Notes: generated by a model from the letters alone, not told the origin. Shown: positions 1 through 7,326, numbered from the stretch's first letter. The stretch is DNA of 64,000 nucleotides from an uncultured Faecalibacterium sp. (GCA_934548045.1 CAKTEM010000006.1:1-64000); one strand, 5' to 3'. Numbers and translations: made by a program.

Positions 1-1
1 A

Positions 2-73
2 ATTGGTGTCTTTGTGATGGCAGCCGGAACTCTTGTTATAGCGCTGAAGATGGGAAGGATGGAAGAACTGTAA
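2..73 (+). CDS. C-terminal end of an unidentified membrane protein (partial)
   Basis: An open frame enters from the left edge and stops at TAA 71-73, giving 23 residues. The first part is hydrophobic (VFVMAAGTLVIAL) and is followed by a short charged tail (KMGRMEEL), as at the end of a last transmembrane helix. The gene begins outside the window, so the family cannot be named. It could also be a chance open frame. Confidence 0.4.
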   Translation: MGVFVMAAGTLVIALKMGRMEEL

Positions 74-133
74 ATTCAAGTTTGTTGAGATAGTGGAAAA
101 AAATATTTGTTTATTGTATTTTGCAATATGGTG

Positions 134-162
134 TTGCTTTCCTAAGCAAACTCGCTTATAAT
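134..162 (+). promoter_or_regulatory. Sigma-A promoter of a small orphan transcription unit
   Basis: TTGCTT at 134-139 and TATAAT at 157-162 are separated by 17 bases. No ordinary gene follows before the terminator at 366-399, so this promoter would make a transcript of about 230 bases. Confidence 0.55.
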
Positions 163-168
163 TTGAAT

Positions 169-399
169 CGGAACATATTGCTATTATCCACAGTTACGGA
201 AAGGGTGTTATCAATGCCGATAACAAAATGATAACATTAGCCCATATAGGCAGGATAATATGGATAAATCAAAGAATCGAAAGAAAAGCAAACACGGCAA
301 TAAATAATCTCTAAACAAAATTGATTAGTGATTGTCGAGTTTGAGTAACCCTTTATAACCATTCCAGCCCTGCTGATATTACGTCGGCAGGGCTTTTTT
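169..399 (+). ncRNA. Candidate small RNA or tiny-peptide transcript
   Basis: The segment lies between a good promoter and a good intrinsic terminator but has no ORF of normal size. It holds a perfect hairpin (TGTTATC 206-212 with GATAACA 219-225), a second TGATAACA just downstream that could compete for pairing, and a possible long-range helix (AAAGGGT 200-206 with ACCCTTT 348-354). It also holds a 15-codon very basic ORF at 260-307 (MDKSKNRKKSKHGNK) behind a weak GGCAGGAT ribosome site. Whether it acts as RNA, as a peptide gene, or as both is unknown. Confidence 0.35.
366..399 (+). terminator. Intrinsic terminator
   Basis: AGCCCTGC pairs with GCAGGGCT around a short loop and is followed by a run of six T. 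It closes the small unit that starts near 169. Confidence 0.8.
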
Positions 400-403
400 G
401 TTG

Positions 404-432
404 TTGAAAAGAAAACAAATTTTTGTTATAAT
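404..432 (+). promoter_or_regulatory. Promoter of the DNA glycosylase gene
   Basis: TTGAAA at 404-409 and TATAAT at 427-432 with a 17-base spacer, directly after the upstream terminator. It reads into the gene at 480. Confidence 0.75.
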
Positions 433-479
433 AAAGGCAAGATAACAAAAGAAGGTGGAAAGGAGCGCAAGGCCTCCAA

Positions 480-1118
480 ATGTATTTCGAGTACGGAGAA
501 GCAGAGACCAATTATTTAAGCGCGAAGGACGAGAAGTTGGGCGCGGTGATTTCACAGGTTGGGAAAGTTTACCGTGAGGTGGACACAGACTTATTTTCTG
601 CGGTGGTACATCATATTGTGGGACAGCAAATTTCCACCAAGGCGCAGGCGACCATCTGGAAGCGGATGCAGGACGCGCTGGGCGTCGTGAACGCGGAGAC
701 GGTTCTGGACGCTGGGGTCGAGAAGCTGCAATCGCTGGGGATCAGCTTCCGGAAAGCAGAATACATCACTGATTTTGCGCGAAAGATCCAGAATGGCGAA
801 TTCGACCTTGAGGGCATCTGGAACCAGCCTGACAAAGAGGTGATTCGGCAGCTGAGCGGCCTGAAGGGCATCGGCGTCTGGACGGCGGAGATGATTTTGC
901 TCTTCTGTATGCAGCGGCCAAACGTGTTCAGCTACGACGACCTTGCCATCCAGCGAGGGCTGCGGATGGTGTACCACCACCGGAAAATCGACCGGAAACT
1001 CTTCGAGAAATACCGCCGCCGGTTCAGCCCGTATTGCAGCGTCGCCAGCCTGTACCTGTGGGCGGCGGCAGGCGGCGCGGTGCCGGGGCTGAAGGACTAC
1101 GCACCCAGGAAAAAGTGA
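480..1118 (+). CDS. DNA-3-methyladenine glycosylase II-like protein (HhH-GPD family)
   Basis: A 212-residue base-excision repair glycosylase that would remove alkylated purines from DNA. The helix-hairpin-helix is visible near residues 123-140 (LSGLKGIGVWTAEMILLF), and the catalytic Asp lies in the following SYDDLAIQRGLRMVY segment. The IVGQQIS stretch near residue 46 is also typical of AlkA-like enzymes. There is no C-terminal four-cysteine iron-sulphur cluster, which argues against endonuclease III or MutY. The protein lacks the N-terminal AlkA domain and so is the short single-module form. AAAGGAG lies 14 bases before the ATG, a little far, but no closer in-frame start exists. It has its own promoter and is followed 36 bases later by an unrelated gene. 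Confidence 0.88.
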   Translation: MYFEYGEAETNYLSAKDEKLGAVISQVGKVYREVDTDLFSAVVHHIVGQQISTKAQATIWKRMQDALGVVNAETVLDAGVEKLQSLGISFRKAEYITDFARKIQNGEFDLEGIWNQPDKEVIRQLSGLKGIGVWTAEMILLFCMQRPNVFSYDDLAIQRGLRMVYHHRKIDRKLFEKYRRRFSPYCSVASLYLWAAAGGAVPGLKDYAPRKK

Positions 1119-1154
1119 TTAAAATACAGTCCAACGACAAAAAGGAGCTTTTCT

Positions 1155-2078
1155 ATGGCAAAACGATTTTTAGACTGCTGCGCTTCTGATTTTGCAAAAT
1201 TCACCAAGGACGACCTGCTGGAGTCCATCCAAAAGAGCGAGGGCCGGGTGCTGGCCTGCGAGACCATCGGCACGGTACAGCCCATGCTCGGCAATGTGAC
1301 GAACGCCGAATTTGTTGCATCGGTGGGCGCGGACATCATCCTGCTGAACATGTTCGACGTGTGGAACCCGACCATCAACGGTCTTCCCGAGTGCAAGCCG
1401 GAAGAGACCGTAAAGCTGCTGAAAAAGCTGACCGGCCGACCCATCGGAATCAACCTCGAACCGGTGGAAGAGGGCGAGGAAGGCGACACCGACCCGATGT
1501 GGAAGATGTCGAATGGTAGACGTGCCACCGTTGAAAATGCTCTGCGCGCCAAGGAGCTGGGCGTCGACTTCATCCTGCTGACCGGCAACCCGGGTATGGG
1601 TGTTTCCAACCCGGCCATCGTCCGGACACTGCGCCAGTTTAAGGAGGCTGTCGGTGACAGCATCGTGCTGGCGGCTGGCAAAATGCACGCGGCAGGCATC
1701 CTGTCCGAGGCGGCAGAGAACATCATGACCGAGCAGGATGTCAAGAGCTTTGTGGATGCCGGTGCTGAAATTATCCTACTTCCGGCCCCCGGAACCGTGC
1801 CGGGCATCACGGTGGAATATGCACGCTCCCTCGTCACCTGTGCGCATAAGCTGGGTGCGCTGACCATCACCGCCATCGGCACCTCGCAGGAGGGTGCGGA
1901 CACCGACACCATCAAGCGGCTGGCTCTGATGTGTAAGATGACCGGCACCGACATCCATCACCTCGGCGATGCCGGTTACGCAGGCATGTCGCTGCCCGAA
2001 AACATCATGGCGTACTCGGTGGCGGTGCGCGGCATCCGGCACACATACCACCGGATGGCGGTTTCCATCGAGCGGTAA
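1155..2078 (+). CDS. Conserved TIM-barrel-like protein of unknown function
   Basis: 307 residues starting behind AAAGGAG with good spacing. Repeated strand-loop motifs (ACETIGTVQP, ADIILLNMFDVWNP, GVDFILLTGNPGMGVSN, AEIILLPAPGTVPGI) look like a (beta/alpha)8 barrel of the PEP-mutase or aldolase type, with a glycine-rich phosphate-binding-like loop. No signal peptide or membrane segment is present. I recall relatives in gut Firmicutes annotated only as a domain of unknown function (possibly DUF7916), often loosely labelled PEP phosphonomutase or haloacid dehalogenase-like. I cannot confirm catalytic residues. It follows the glycosylase by 36 bases and may be co-transcribed. The next gene has its own promoter. 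Confidence 0.7.
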   Translation: MAKRFLDCCASDFAKFTKDDLLESIQKSEGRVLACETIGTVQPMLGNVTNAEFVASVGADIILLNMFDVWNPTINGLPECKPEETVKLLKKLTGRPIGINLEPVEEGEEGDTDPMWKMSNGRRATVENALRAKELGVDFILLTGNPGMGVSNPAIVRTLRQFKEAVGDSIVLAAGKMHAAGILSEAAENIMTEQDVKSFVDAGAEIILLPAPGTVPGITVEYARSLVTCAHKLGALTITAIGTSQEGADTDTIKRLALMCKMTGTDIHHLGDAGYAGMSLPENIMAYSVAVRGIRHTYHRMAVSIER

Positions 2079-2100
2079 CGGTGAAAAATATCCTCCCGAA

Positions 2101-2129
2101 TTGAAAAATCGGGCAATGCCTGTTATAAT
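2101..2129 (+). promoter_or_regulatory. Promoter of the sugar transferase gene
   Basis: TTGAAA at 2101-2106 and TATAAT at 2124-2129 with a 17-base spacer, 55 bases before the next start codon. Confidence 0.75.
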
Positions 2130-2183
2130 AAGTGTGTTTTCCGACAAAAACGGAAATAAAGTACAAAATAGGGAGGAATCTCC

Positions 2184-2801
2184 ATGTATCGCAACGGAAT
2201 CAAGCGGCTGCTGGCGATCGTTCTGTCGCTCTGCGGAATGATCGTGCTTTCGCCGCTTTTGCTCATCCTCTGCATCGCGATCAAGATGGATTCGCCCGGC
2301 CCCGTGTTGTTCAAACAGAAACGGGTCGGCATCCACAAACGGTATTTCAATATCCTCAAATTCCGCACTATGCGCATCGACACGCCCCACGACATGCCGA
2401 CCCACATGCTCGCGAACCCAGACCAGTATATCACGAAGATGGGTCATTTTCTGCGCAAGACCAGTCTCGACGAGCTGCCGCAGCTCTGGAACATCTTTGT
2501 CGGCGACATGGCGGTCATTGGCCCCCGTCCGGCCCTCTGGAATCAGTTCGACCTACTGGCCGAGCGTGACAAGTACAAGGCAAACGATGTTCGTCCGGGT
2601 CTGACCGGCTGGGCGCAGATCCACGGCCGGGATGAGCTGGAAATTGCCGACAAAGCTCGTCTGGACGGCTATTATGTCGAGCATCTAAGCTTTTGGATGG
2701 ATGTGAAGTGCTTCTTTGGCACCATCAAGGCCGTCCTCGACCATGACGGCGTGGTGGAAGGCGGCACGGGAACGATTCATAGGGAAGAAAAGGAAAAATA
2801 G
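2184..2801 (+). CDS. Small undecaprenyl-phosphate sugar-1-phosphate transferase (polyprenol PGT family)
   Basis: 205 residues, the size of the minimal monotopic phosphoglycosyl transferases such as PglC. These move a sugar phosphate from a nucleotide sugar to undecaprenyl phosphate and so start a surface glycan. An N-terminal hydrophobic segment (about residues 9-32) forms the membrane-inserted helix. Family motifs follow in order: KFRTMR, the catalytic Asp-Glu in TSLDELPQLWN, GPRPAL, and RPGLTGWAQIHGRDE. GGGAGGAAT lies just before the ATG. The gene has its own promoter and no glycan cluster around it, so the sugar and the final polymer cannot be read from context. Confidence 0.9.
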   Translation: MYRNGIKRLLAIVLSLCGMIVLSPLLLILCIAIKMDSPGPVLFKQKRVGIHKRYFNILKFRTMRIDTPHDMPTHMLANPDQYITKMGHFLRKTSLDELPQLWNIFVGDMAVIGPRPALWNQFDLLAERDKYKANDVRPGLTGWAQIHGRDELEIADKARLDGYYVEHLSFWMDVKCFFGTIKAVLDHDGVVEGGTGTIHREEKEK

Positions 2802-2806
2802 GGCTA

Positions 2807-2834
2807 TTGCTTTCTGTCGAAAAAGTTATATAAT
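2807..2834 (+). promoter_or_regulatory. Probable promoter of aspS
   Basis: TTGCTT at 2807-2812 and TATAAT at 2829-2834 with a 16-base spacer, between the upstream stop codon and aspS. Confidence 0.6.
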
Positions 2835-2869
2835 AGTACCGTAAACGCATACAAATAAGGAGGATTTCC

Positions 2870-4204
2870 ATGGATCGCACCTATATCAACGAGGTACAAA
2901 AGGAAATTGGCAACACGATCAAGGTGCAGGGCTTCATCGAGAACCTGCGCAACAGCAAGGCTATGGCCTTCATCGTGCTGAAAGATATTACCGGCAAACT
3001 CCAGATCACCGTCGAGAAGGCGGATCATCCGGAGCTGGTGGACACCATCGACCGGCTGACCCCGGATTCTGTCATCACCGTCGTCGGCAAGGTCGTCGAG
3101 AACGACTATGTCAAGATGGGCAGCATCGAGATGATCCCGTCCGAGATCACCATCGAGAGCATCGCTGACGCTCTGCCCATCGTCCGCAAGGAGATCGCAG
3201 CTACCAAGAAAAAGAAGGCCGTCGAGCGTTCCAGCATCGACCAGCGCATTGATTACCGCTGGGTCGACCTGCGCACCGACGAGAACCAGCTGATGTTCAA
3301 GGCACAGAGCTGCTTCGTCAACGCAATGCGTCAGTTCCTGATCGAGCGGAACTTCATCGAGATCCACACCCCGAAGCTGATCGCTGCTGCCAGCGAGAGC
3401 GGCTCCGAGGTCTTCAAGGTTGACTACTTCGACCGCAACGCCTATCTGGCACAGAGCCCTCAGTTCTACAAGCAGATGGCAATGGCTGCCGGCTTCGAGC
3501 GCATCTTCGAGACCGGCCCGGTCTTCCGCGCGGAGAAGAGCTACACCAACAAGCACGCCACCGAGTTCTCTGGCTTCGACCTCGAGTTCAGCTACATCAC
3601 CTCCTTCAAGGACGTCATGAAGATGGAAGAGGAGCTGCTGAAGGCTGGTCTGACCGCAGTCAAGGCTGCTTACGGCGACCAGATCAAGGAGCTGTTCGGT
3701 CAGGAAGTCATCGTTCCCGAGACTCCGTTCCCGGTCATCAAGCTGGCTGACCTGTACAAGGCTCTGGAAGAGGAGTTCGGCTACACCGTCGATGATTCCG
3801 AGAAGGGTGACCTGACCACTGAGGCCGAGCGTCTGAGCTACGACTGGGTCAAGAAGCACTACGGCCACGAGTTCCTGTTCATCACCGATTACTCCGCTGA
3901 GAAGCGTGCCTTCTACCACATGCGCGACGAGAACGGCGTGCCGCAGGGCTACGACCTGATCTGGCGCGGTGTCGAGATCACCACCGGCGCACAGCGTGAG
4001 CATCGCTATGAGGTGCTGAAGAAGCAGGCAGAGGAGAAGGGTCTGGCAGAGGACGTCAAGTTCTATCTGGAGTTCTTCCAGTATGGCTGCCCTCCGCACG
4101 GCGGCTTCGGTCTGGGCATCGACCGTCTGACCATGCTGCTCTGCGGCCTGCCTATCAAGGAGGCCGAGTTCCTGTTCCGTGGCCCCAACCGTCTGACCCC
4201 GTAA
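2870..4204 (+). CDS. aspS: Archaeal-type aspartyl-tRNA synthetase, probably non-discriminating (Asp/Asn)
   Basis: A 444-residue class IIb synthetase. An N-terminal OB-fold anticodon domain (about residues 15-100) is followed by the catalytic core with motif 2 (FETGPVFRAEKSYTNKH) and motif 3 near the end (GGFGLGIDRLTMLL), finishing in RGPNRLTP. The usual bacterial AspRS is about 590 residues with a GAD insertion; this one lacks the insertion and resembles the archaeal/eukaryotic form. In Firmicutes such enzymes are often annotated aspartate--tRNA(Asn) ligase and charge tRNA-Asn for later amidation by GatCAB. AGGAGGATTTCC precedes the ATG. An AsnRS-like alternative is possible, because the two share this fold, but length and motifs favour AspRS. 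Confidence 0.85.
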   Translation: MDRTYINEVQKEIGNTIKVQGFIENLRNSKAMAFIVLKDITGKLQITVEKADHPELVDTIDRLTPDSVITVVGKVVENDYVKMGSIEMIPSEITIESIADALPIVRKEIAATKKKKAVERSSIDQRIDYRWVDLRTDENQLMFKAQSCFVNAMRQFLIERNFIEIHTPKLIAAASESGSEVFKVDYFDRNAYLAQSPQFYKQMAMAAGFERIFETGPVFRAEKSYTNKHATEFSGFDLEFSYITSFKDVMKMEEELLKAGLTAVKAAYGDQIKELFGQEVIVPETPFPVIKLADLYKALEEEFGYTVDDSEKGDLTTEAERLSYDWVKKHYGHEFLFITDYSAEKRAFYHMRDENGVPQGYDLIWRGVEITTGAQREHRYEVLKKQAEEKGLAEDVKFYLEFFQYGCPPHGGFGLGIDRLTMLLCGLPIKEAEFLFRGPNRLTP

Positions 4205-4221
4205 TTTCTTTTTAAGACATG

Positions 4222-4257
4222 AAAAAATCCCACAGGTTTTGTCCTGTGGGATTTTTT
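4222..4257. terminator. Bidirectional intrinsic terminator
   Basis: A 15-base perfect stem (AAAAAATCCCACAGG with its complement) with a TTTTGT loop. A-rich and T-rich flanks let it work on both strands, between the convergent aspS and lipoprotein genes. Confidence 0.9.
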
Positions 4258-4268
4258 ATGTCTATTGC

Positions 4269-5696
4269 TTACTTCAGCACCGTGCCATCCGCCAGCGTGA
4301 TGGTGTGGCCGTTGAAGTTGATGGTGCCATTGTTCGTCAGGCTGGTGATGGTGCAGTCGCCGGTCAGCGTCCAAGTGGAACCCTTCTCGATGGTGACGAC
4401 GGCGTTGTTATCGACCGCCGTGCCGCCCTCGGCGTTGTCCACGATGTTGATGGTGCCGGTGAAGGTGGAGTTGTTCTTGAGAGTCAGGTCAAGGGTGGAG
4501 ATGGTATCGACCGTGATATTGCCCTCGAGGGTCTGGGCGTCAGCGGTCAGCTCGACCTGTGCGCCGTTGCTGCCGGCCGTACCCCAGCCGTGAGAAGCCG
4601 AGTTGCCTGCGATGGTCATCAGATTGCCAGAGGAGTCCTCGTTTTTCAGGGTGACGCCGGACAGGGTGATGACCGAGTGGGTGTTGGTGATGTAGAACAG
4701 GTCGCCGCGCTTGCCGGTCAGGGAGCCGCCGGTCATCGAGAAGCTGGACGTGCCGACCTCGGCGTCGCCGGACATGGACTGATAGATCATCACATTGTGA
4801 AGGTTCTCGTCCGCGCTGGTGCCATTGTCGCTCATGCTGCCGGTGACATCGCAGTTCTCAAGAGTGATGGAGTTCTGACCCTCAATGACAAGTGCCTCGG
4901 AGTTGTTCGCGGTGAGGGTGGCATCCTTTACCGTGATGGCAGCAGTCGAGTAGACGGCTGGAGAATTGTTGCCGTTGGAGGTGTAGGTGCCGCCGGTCAC
5001 GTTGACGGTTCCGCCGCCGCGGTCGGAGCGGATAGCCGCCGACGAGTTGCCGGAGGTCTCAACGGTCAGGTTCTCGGCGTTGGTGGTCGCGCCGCCGGTG
5101 GTCTGGATGCCGCCGGAGTTGTCCGCCGTGGTCTTGATGGTGGAGTCGGAGATGTTGACCGTGGTGCTTTCGCCGTAACTGAACACGCCGTTGCCGTTCT
5201 GCGCGCTGGACGTGATGGTGGAATCTTTAATGGTGAGGGTCGCGCCGTTGGTGGCGAGCAGGGCGGCGTTCATGCCGTAGAAGTCGCCGTCCTCGGTGTT
5301 GGAGGAGCTGCCGGAGGATTTCGATACGGTGACGTCCTGCAGAGTGACCGTTGCGCCGTCCACGCGCAGGGCATTTTCGTCGTCGCCGGTCGAGGTGTAG
5401 CTGGTGCTGAAGACGCTGGTATCACTGTCGAGGGTGTTCGCGCTGGTACCCTGCGTGACCGTGCCGGAGCCGCCAAAGCCGCCGCTGGGCCCACCCTGAC
5501 CGCCGGGAGCATCGCCCGGTGCGCCGTCCGGTTTCTCAGGCGGCTGGCCGTCCGGCGGAGTGCCGTCGGTCACGCCCGAGGATGCGGTGATGTCGCTGGC
5601 GGAGGTGCTGGCCGCCGTGGTGCTGCACGCCGCGAGGGAAAAGACCAACGCCGCCGCGCAGGTGAGGGAAGCGATTCGTTTCGTGGATTTTCTCAT
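4269..5696 (-). CDS. Secreted lipoprotein with right-handed beta-helix repeats
   Basis: 475 residues. The start was chosen at MRKSTKRIAS because AAGGAG sits 8 bases upstream; the frame is open 25 codons further but without a ribosome site. The signal peptide ends in a lipobox (SLAAC, Cys about residue 23), so the protein is probably anchored outside the membrane. A Gly/Pro/Asp/Gln-rich linker (about residues 40-80) is followed by many short repeats of the form NGATLTIKDSTITS and GGTVNVTGGTYTS, the beta-helix pattern of adhesins and polysaccharide-acting proteins. No catalytic residues are recognisable. It is a single gene, and its role (surface adhesion or carbohydrate contact) is inference only. 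Confidence 0.75.
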   Translation of the reverse strand: MRKSTKRIASLTCAAALVFSLAACSTTAASTSASDITASSGVTDGTPPDGQPPEKPDGAPGDAPGGQGGPSGGFGGSGTVTQGTSANTLDSDTSVFSTSYTSTGDDENALRVDGATVTLQDVTVSKSSGSSSNTEDGDFYGMNAALLATNGATLTIKDSTITSSAQNGNGVFSYGESTTVNISDSTIKTTADNSGGIQTTGGATTNAENLTVETSGNSSAAIRSDRGGGTVNVTGGTYTSNGNNSPAVYSTAAITVKDATLTANNSEALVIEGQNSITLENCDVTGSMSDNGTSADENLHNVMIYQSMSGDAEVGTSSFSMTGGSLTGKRGDLFYITNTHSVITLSGVTLKNEDSSGNLMTIAGNSASHGWGTAGSNGAQVELTADAQTLEGNITVDTISTLDLTLKNNSTFTGTINIVDNAEGGTAVDNNAVVTIEKGSTWTLTGDCTITSLTNNGTINFNGHTITLADGTVLK

Positions 5697-5959
5697 ATCT
5701 GTTACTCCTTCCGAATAGGTTTCGTTTGGAAATTTGTTGACACGATTTGACTGGCATCGGGTGTTTTCCATCGCCCTCTGTCTGCCTCATAGTCTAGTAT
5801 CCCAACGTGTACAGATTGCGAAAGGCCTGTGAAAGAACTGCGAAAAAACAAGCACCCATGCGGACTTTTTGAAGTTTTTGCAAACGAAATTACGATGGAA
5901 GGTGAACAGAAAAAGAAACGCCCACGATGTGCTTATACTGCATCGTGGGCGTTGATTCT

Positions 5960-6215
5960 TTAATAGCGATTATAGATTTGGCCGCGGTTTCCAGCGTCGA
6001 TGATTCGGACAATCAGCTGGCCGTTATCGACGGTGTAGATGATGCGATAGGAACCGGCACCCAGGCGGAGCAGGTTGGAATGGCCTTTCAGCTGTTTGAT
6101 ATCACCAACATCTGGCAAAGCGTGAATCGCTTCCAAAATGCGAATCTGTTATATAGCCGAGTTTGTAGGCAGGAACATCATCCAGAAGCTGTACGATTCG
6201 TTCTTTATCACTCAT
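5960..6215 (-). pseudogene. Deleted RelE/ParE-type toxin-antitoxin module (antitoxin piece joined out of frame to toxin C-terminus)
   Basis: An ATG at 6215 behind GGAGGTG opens MSDKERIVQLLDDVPAYKLGY. In related Firmicutes this piece looks like the linker and tail of a TA antitoxin, normally continuing VLAYVQG. Here it runs into unrelated codons and stops after 37 codons. In the +1 frame the following DNA encodes about 60 residues of a RelE-family toxin C-terminus, including HALPDVGDIKQLKG, NLLRLGAGSYRIIYTV and AGNRGQIYNRY before the TAA at 5960-5962. The toxin frame has a stop just upstream and no start, so the toxin N-terminus is missing. An internal deletion best explains both halves. The promoter at 6266-6294 is intact. 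Confidence 0.7.
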
Positions 6216-6265
6216 AAAAACACCTCCGAAAGCTGTCTTTCATCCGATGTGCATCTCTTTACCCC

Positions 6266-6294
6266 ATTATACGTTGTGGAATTCCGGACGTCAA
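6266..6294 (-). promoter_or_regulatory. Intact promoter of the decayed RelE-type module
   Basis: On the minus strand, TTGACG and TATAAT are separated by 17 bases, about 50 bases upstream of the remnant ATG at 6215. Confidence 0.7.
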
Positions 6295-6298
6295 GCGA

Positions 6299-6874
6299 TT
6301 ATTTTTTCTTCTTTGCTTTGTGCTTCGAGGACTTTTGGCGGTGCAGGAGCAGATCCCAGAACCAGTTCCAGAGCCGTGGGAACCAGATGGGGTAGGCGGC
6401 CACGGCAAGGATGAAAAGGCCGGCGAGGTAGTTCGTTGTGGTGGGGTAGGCCTTGCAGGTGTCGTACCAGATCTTGAGCAGGAAGCCGCAGAACATCAGG
6501 TAGAACAGCCAGAGGATCTTGCTGGTGGAGGAGCCGCCGCCCATGGACGGGCCGACGCCCTTTGCCGAGACGAGCGGAACCAGAATGATGCCGTTCGATT
6601 TGGCAAGCGTCTCAGCGGCGGCAGTAAAGCGGTTATTGGTGACGACCATTGCGGCGTTGCAATGGTAGAAGGACTTCCCGGCGGCGACCTCCTGCACGGC
6701 ACCGACGCCGACCGGCTTGGAATAGTATTTGCACTGGACAGCGTATTTTTTAAAGCCCTTCCGTGCGATGACGTCAACGCCGTAATCACCGCTGGCCTGC
6801 GTCACTTTTACGGCATAAAAACCGTTTTTTCGCAAATACGACGCGACAGCGTATTCGTAGTCATATCCGTTCAT
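6299..6874 (-). CDS. Mrr-like restriction endonuclease with C-terminal membrane segments
   Basis: 191 residues from MNGYDYEYAV. This start fits the family N-terminus and has GAGG upstream; a longer frame reaches 6970 but has no ribosome site. The N-terminal half is a PD-(D/E)XK nuclease domain of the Mrr type: an AVASYLRKNGF helix, SGDYGVDVIARKG with the catalytic Asp, and the QCKYY lysine motif. It is followed by two hydrophobic segments (about residues 123-142 and 152-172) and a very basic tail (HRQKSSKHKAKKKK), giving a membrane-tethered nuclease with the domain probably in the cytosol. No methylase lies nearby, so a modified-DNA or quality-control role is more likely than classical restriction. 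It sits between two decayed TA loci. Confidence 0.8.
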   Translation of the reverse strand: MNGYDYEYAVASYLRKNGFYAVKVTQASGDYGVDVIARKGFKKYAVQCKYYSKPVGVGAVQEVAAGKSFYHCNAAMVVTNNRFTAAAETLAKSNGIILVPLVSAKGVGPSMGGGSSTSKILWLFYLMFCGFLLKIWYDTCKAYPTTTNYLAGLFILAVAAYPIWFPRLWNWFWDLLLHRQKSSKHKAKKKK

Positions 6875-6968
6875 AGGGTACCTCGTTTTAGATACAAAAA
6901 TTGAAATGTACACCAAAATCTGGATGAAAAATCCGCGAATGGTGTCGTTGCGCCGTAAAAAACGCAAC

Positions 6969-7003
6969 AAAAAAACGAGACGAACGAAACCGTTTATCTC
7001 GTT
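6969..7003 (-). terminator. Probable terminator downstream of the Phd-type locus
   Basis: On the minus strand AACGAGA and TCTCGTT can pair around a 16-base loop and are followed by a run of T, after the stop codon of the toxin remnant at 7037. Confidence 0.55.
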
Positions 7004-7036
7004 CCTGTGGTTGAGCGGCAGATGAAATGCTCGCTT

Positions 7037-7087
7037 TTATTCCAGATGATTTTGCAGCCAGCTCAGCAAACCGTTATAGCTTTTCAT
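7037..7087 (-). pseudogene. Remnant of a Doc/Fic-type toxin (last 15 codons only)
   Basis: The ATG overlaps the antitoxin stop codon in the ATGA arrangement expected for a phd-doc operon. The frame then encodes only MKSYNGLLSWLQNHLE before TAA. The phrase LLSWLQNHLE resembles the extreme C-terminus of Doc toxins, which normally have about 125 residues with an HPFxxGNKR motif. The body of the toxin is absent, so a deletion has probably joined the start codon to the tail. Homology rests on a short segment and is from memory. Confidence 0.55.
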
Positions 7088-7326
7088 TTGGCAAGTTCCT
7101 CATACACATGCTGGTTGCGGTCCATCAGCTTCAGGGAAGAAGTCAGCACATCGTCATCCGCTGCGGCCTGCATCGCGTCCGCCTGATTGAACTCGTAGAT
7201 GATATACCGGGGAGCATTGTTCTTCATAATAACGGCAGAACCGAACTGGTCTACCAGCCGGGCGACTTTTGAGAAATTCTGATTTGCGACCGAAATGGGA
7301 ACCATTGTGTCCGTATTGATGTTCAT
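7084..7326 (-). CDS. Phd/YefM-family antitoxin, now without its toxin
   Basis: 80 residues. The N-terminal half (MVPISVANQNFSKVARLVDQFGSAVIMKNNAPRYIIYEF) is the Phd/YefM fold that dimerises and binds the operon's own promoter. The C-terminal helix (DDVLTSSLKLMDRNQHVYEELAK) is the part that would bind and block the toxin. AAGGAG lies upstream of the ATG. The downstream toxin gene is reduced to 16 codons, so this is an orphan antitoxin that may still act as a DNA-binding regulator. An 18-base palindrome over its promoter supports autoregulation. Confidence 0.85.
   Translation of the reverse strand: MNINTDTMVPISVANQNFSKVARLVDQFGSAVIMKNNAPRYIIYEFNQADAMQAAADDDVLTSSLKLMDRNQHVYEELAK

Noticed and set aside
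260..307. A confident call for a 15-codon basic peptide gene
   Set aside because: The ribosome site is weak and such short frames arise by chance, so it is mentioned only within the small transcript entry.
4239..5750. A 503-codon plus-strand frame opposite the beta-helix lipoprotein
   Set aside because: It mirrors the minus-strand gene, has low-complexity Gly/Ala/Val composition, runs through the terminator at 4222-4257 and has no ribosome site. The minus-strand protein has a signal peptide and lipobox.
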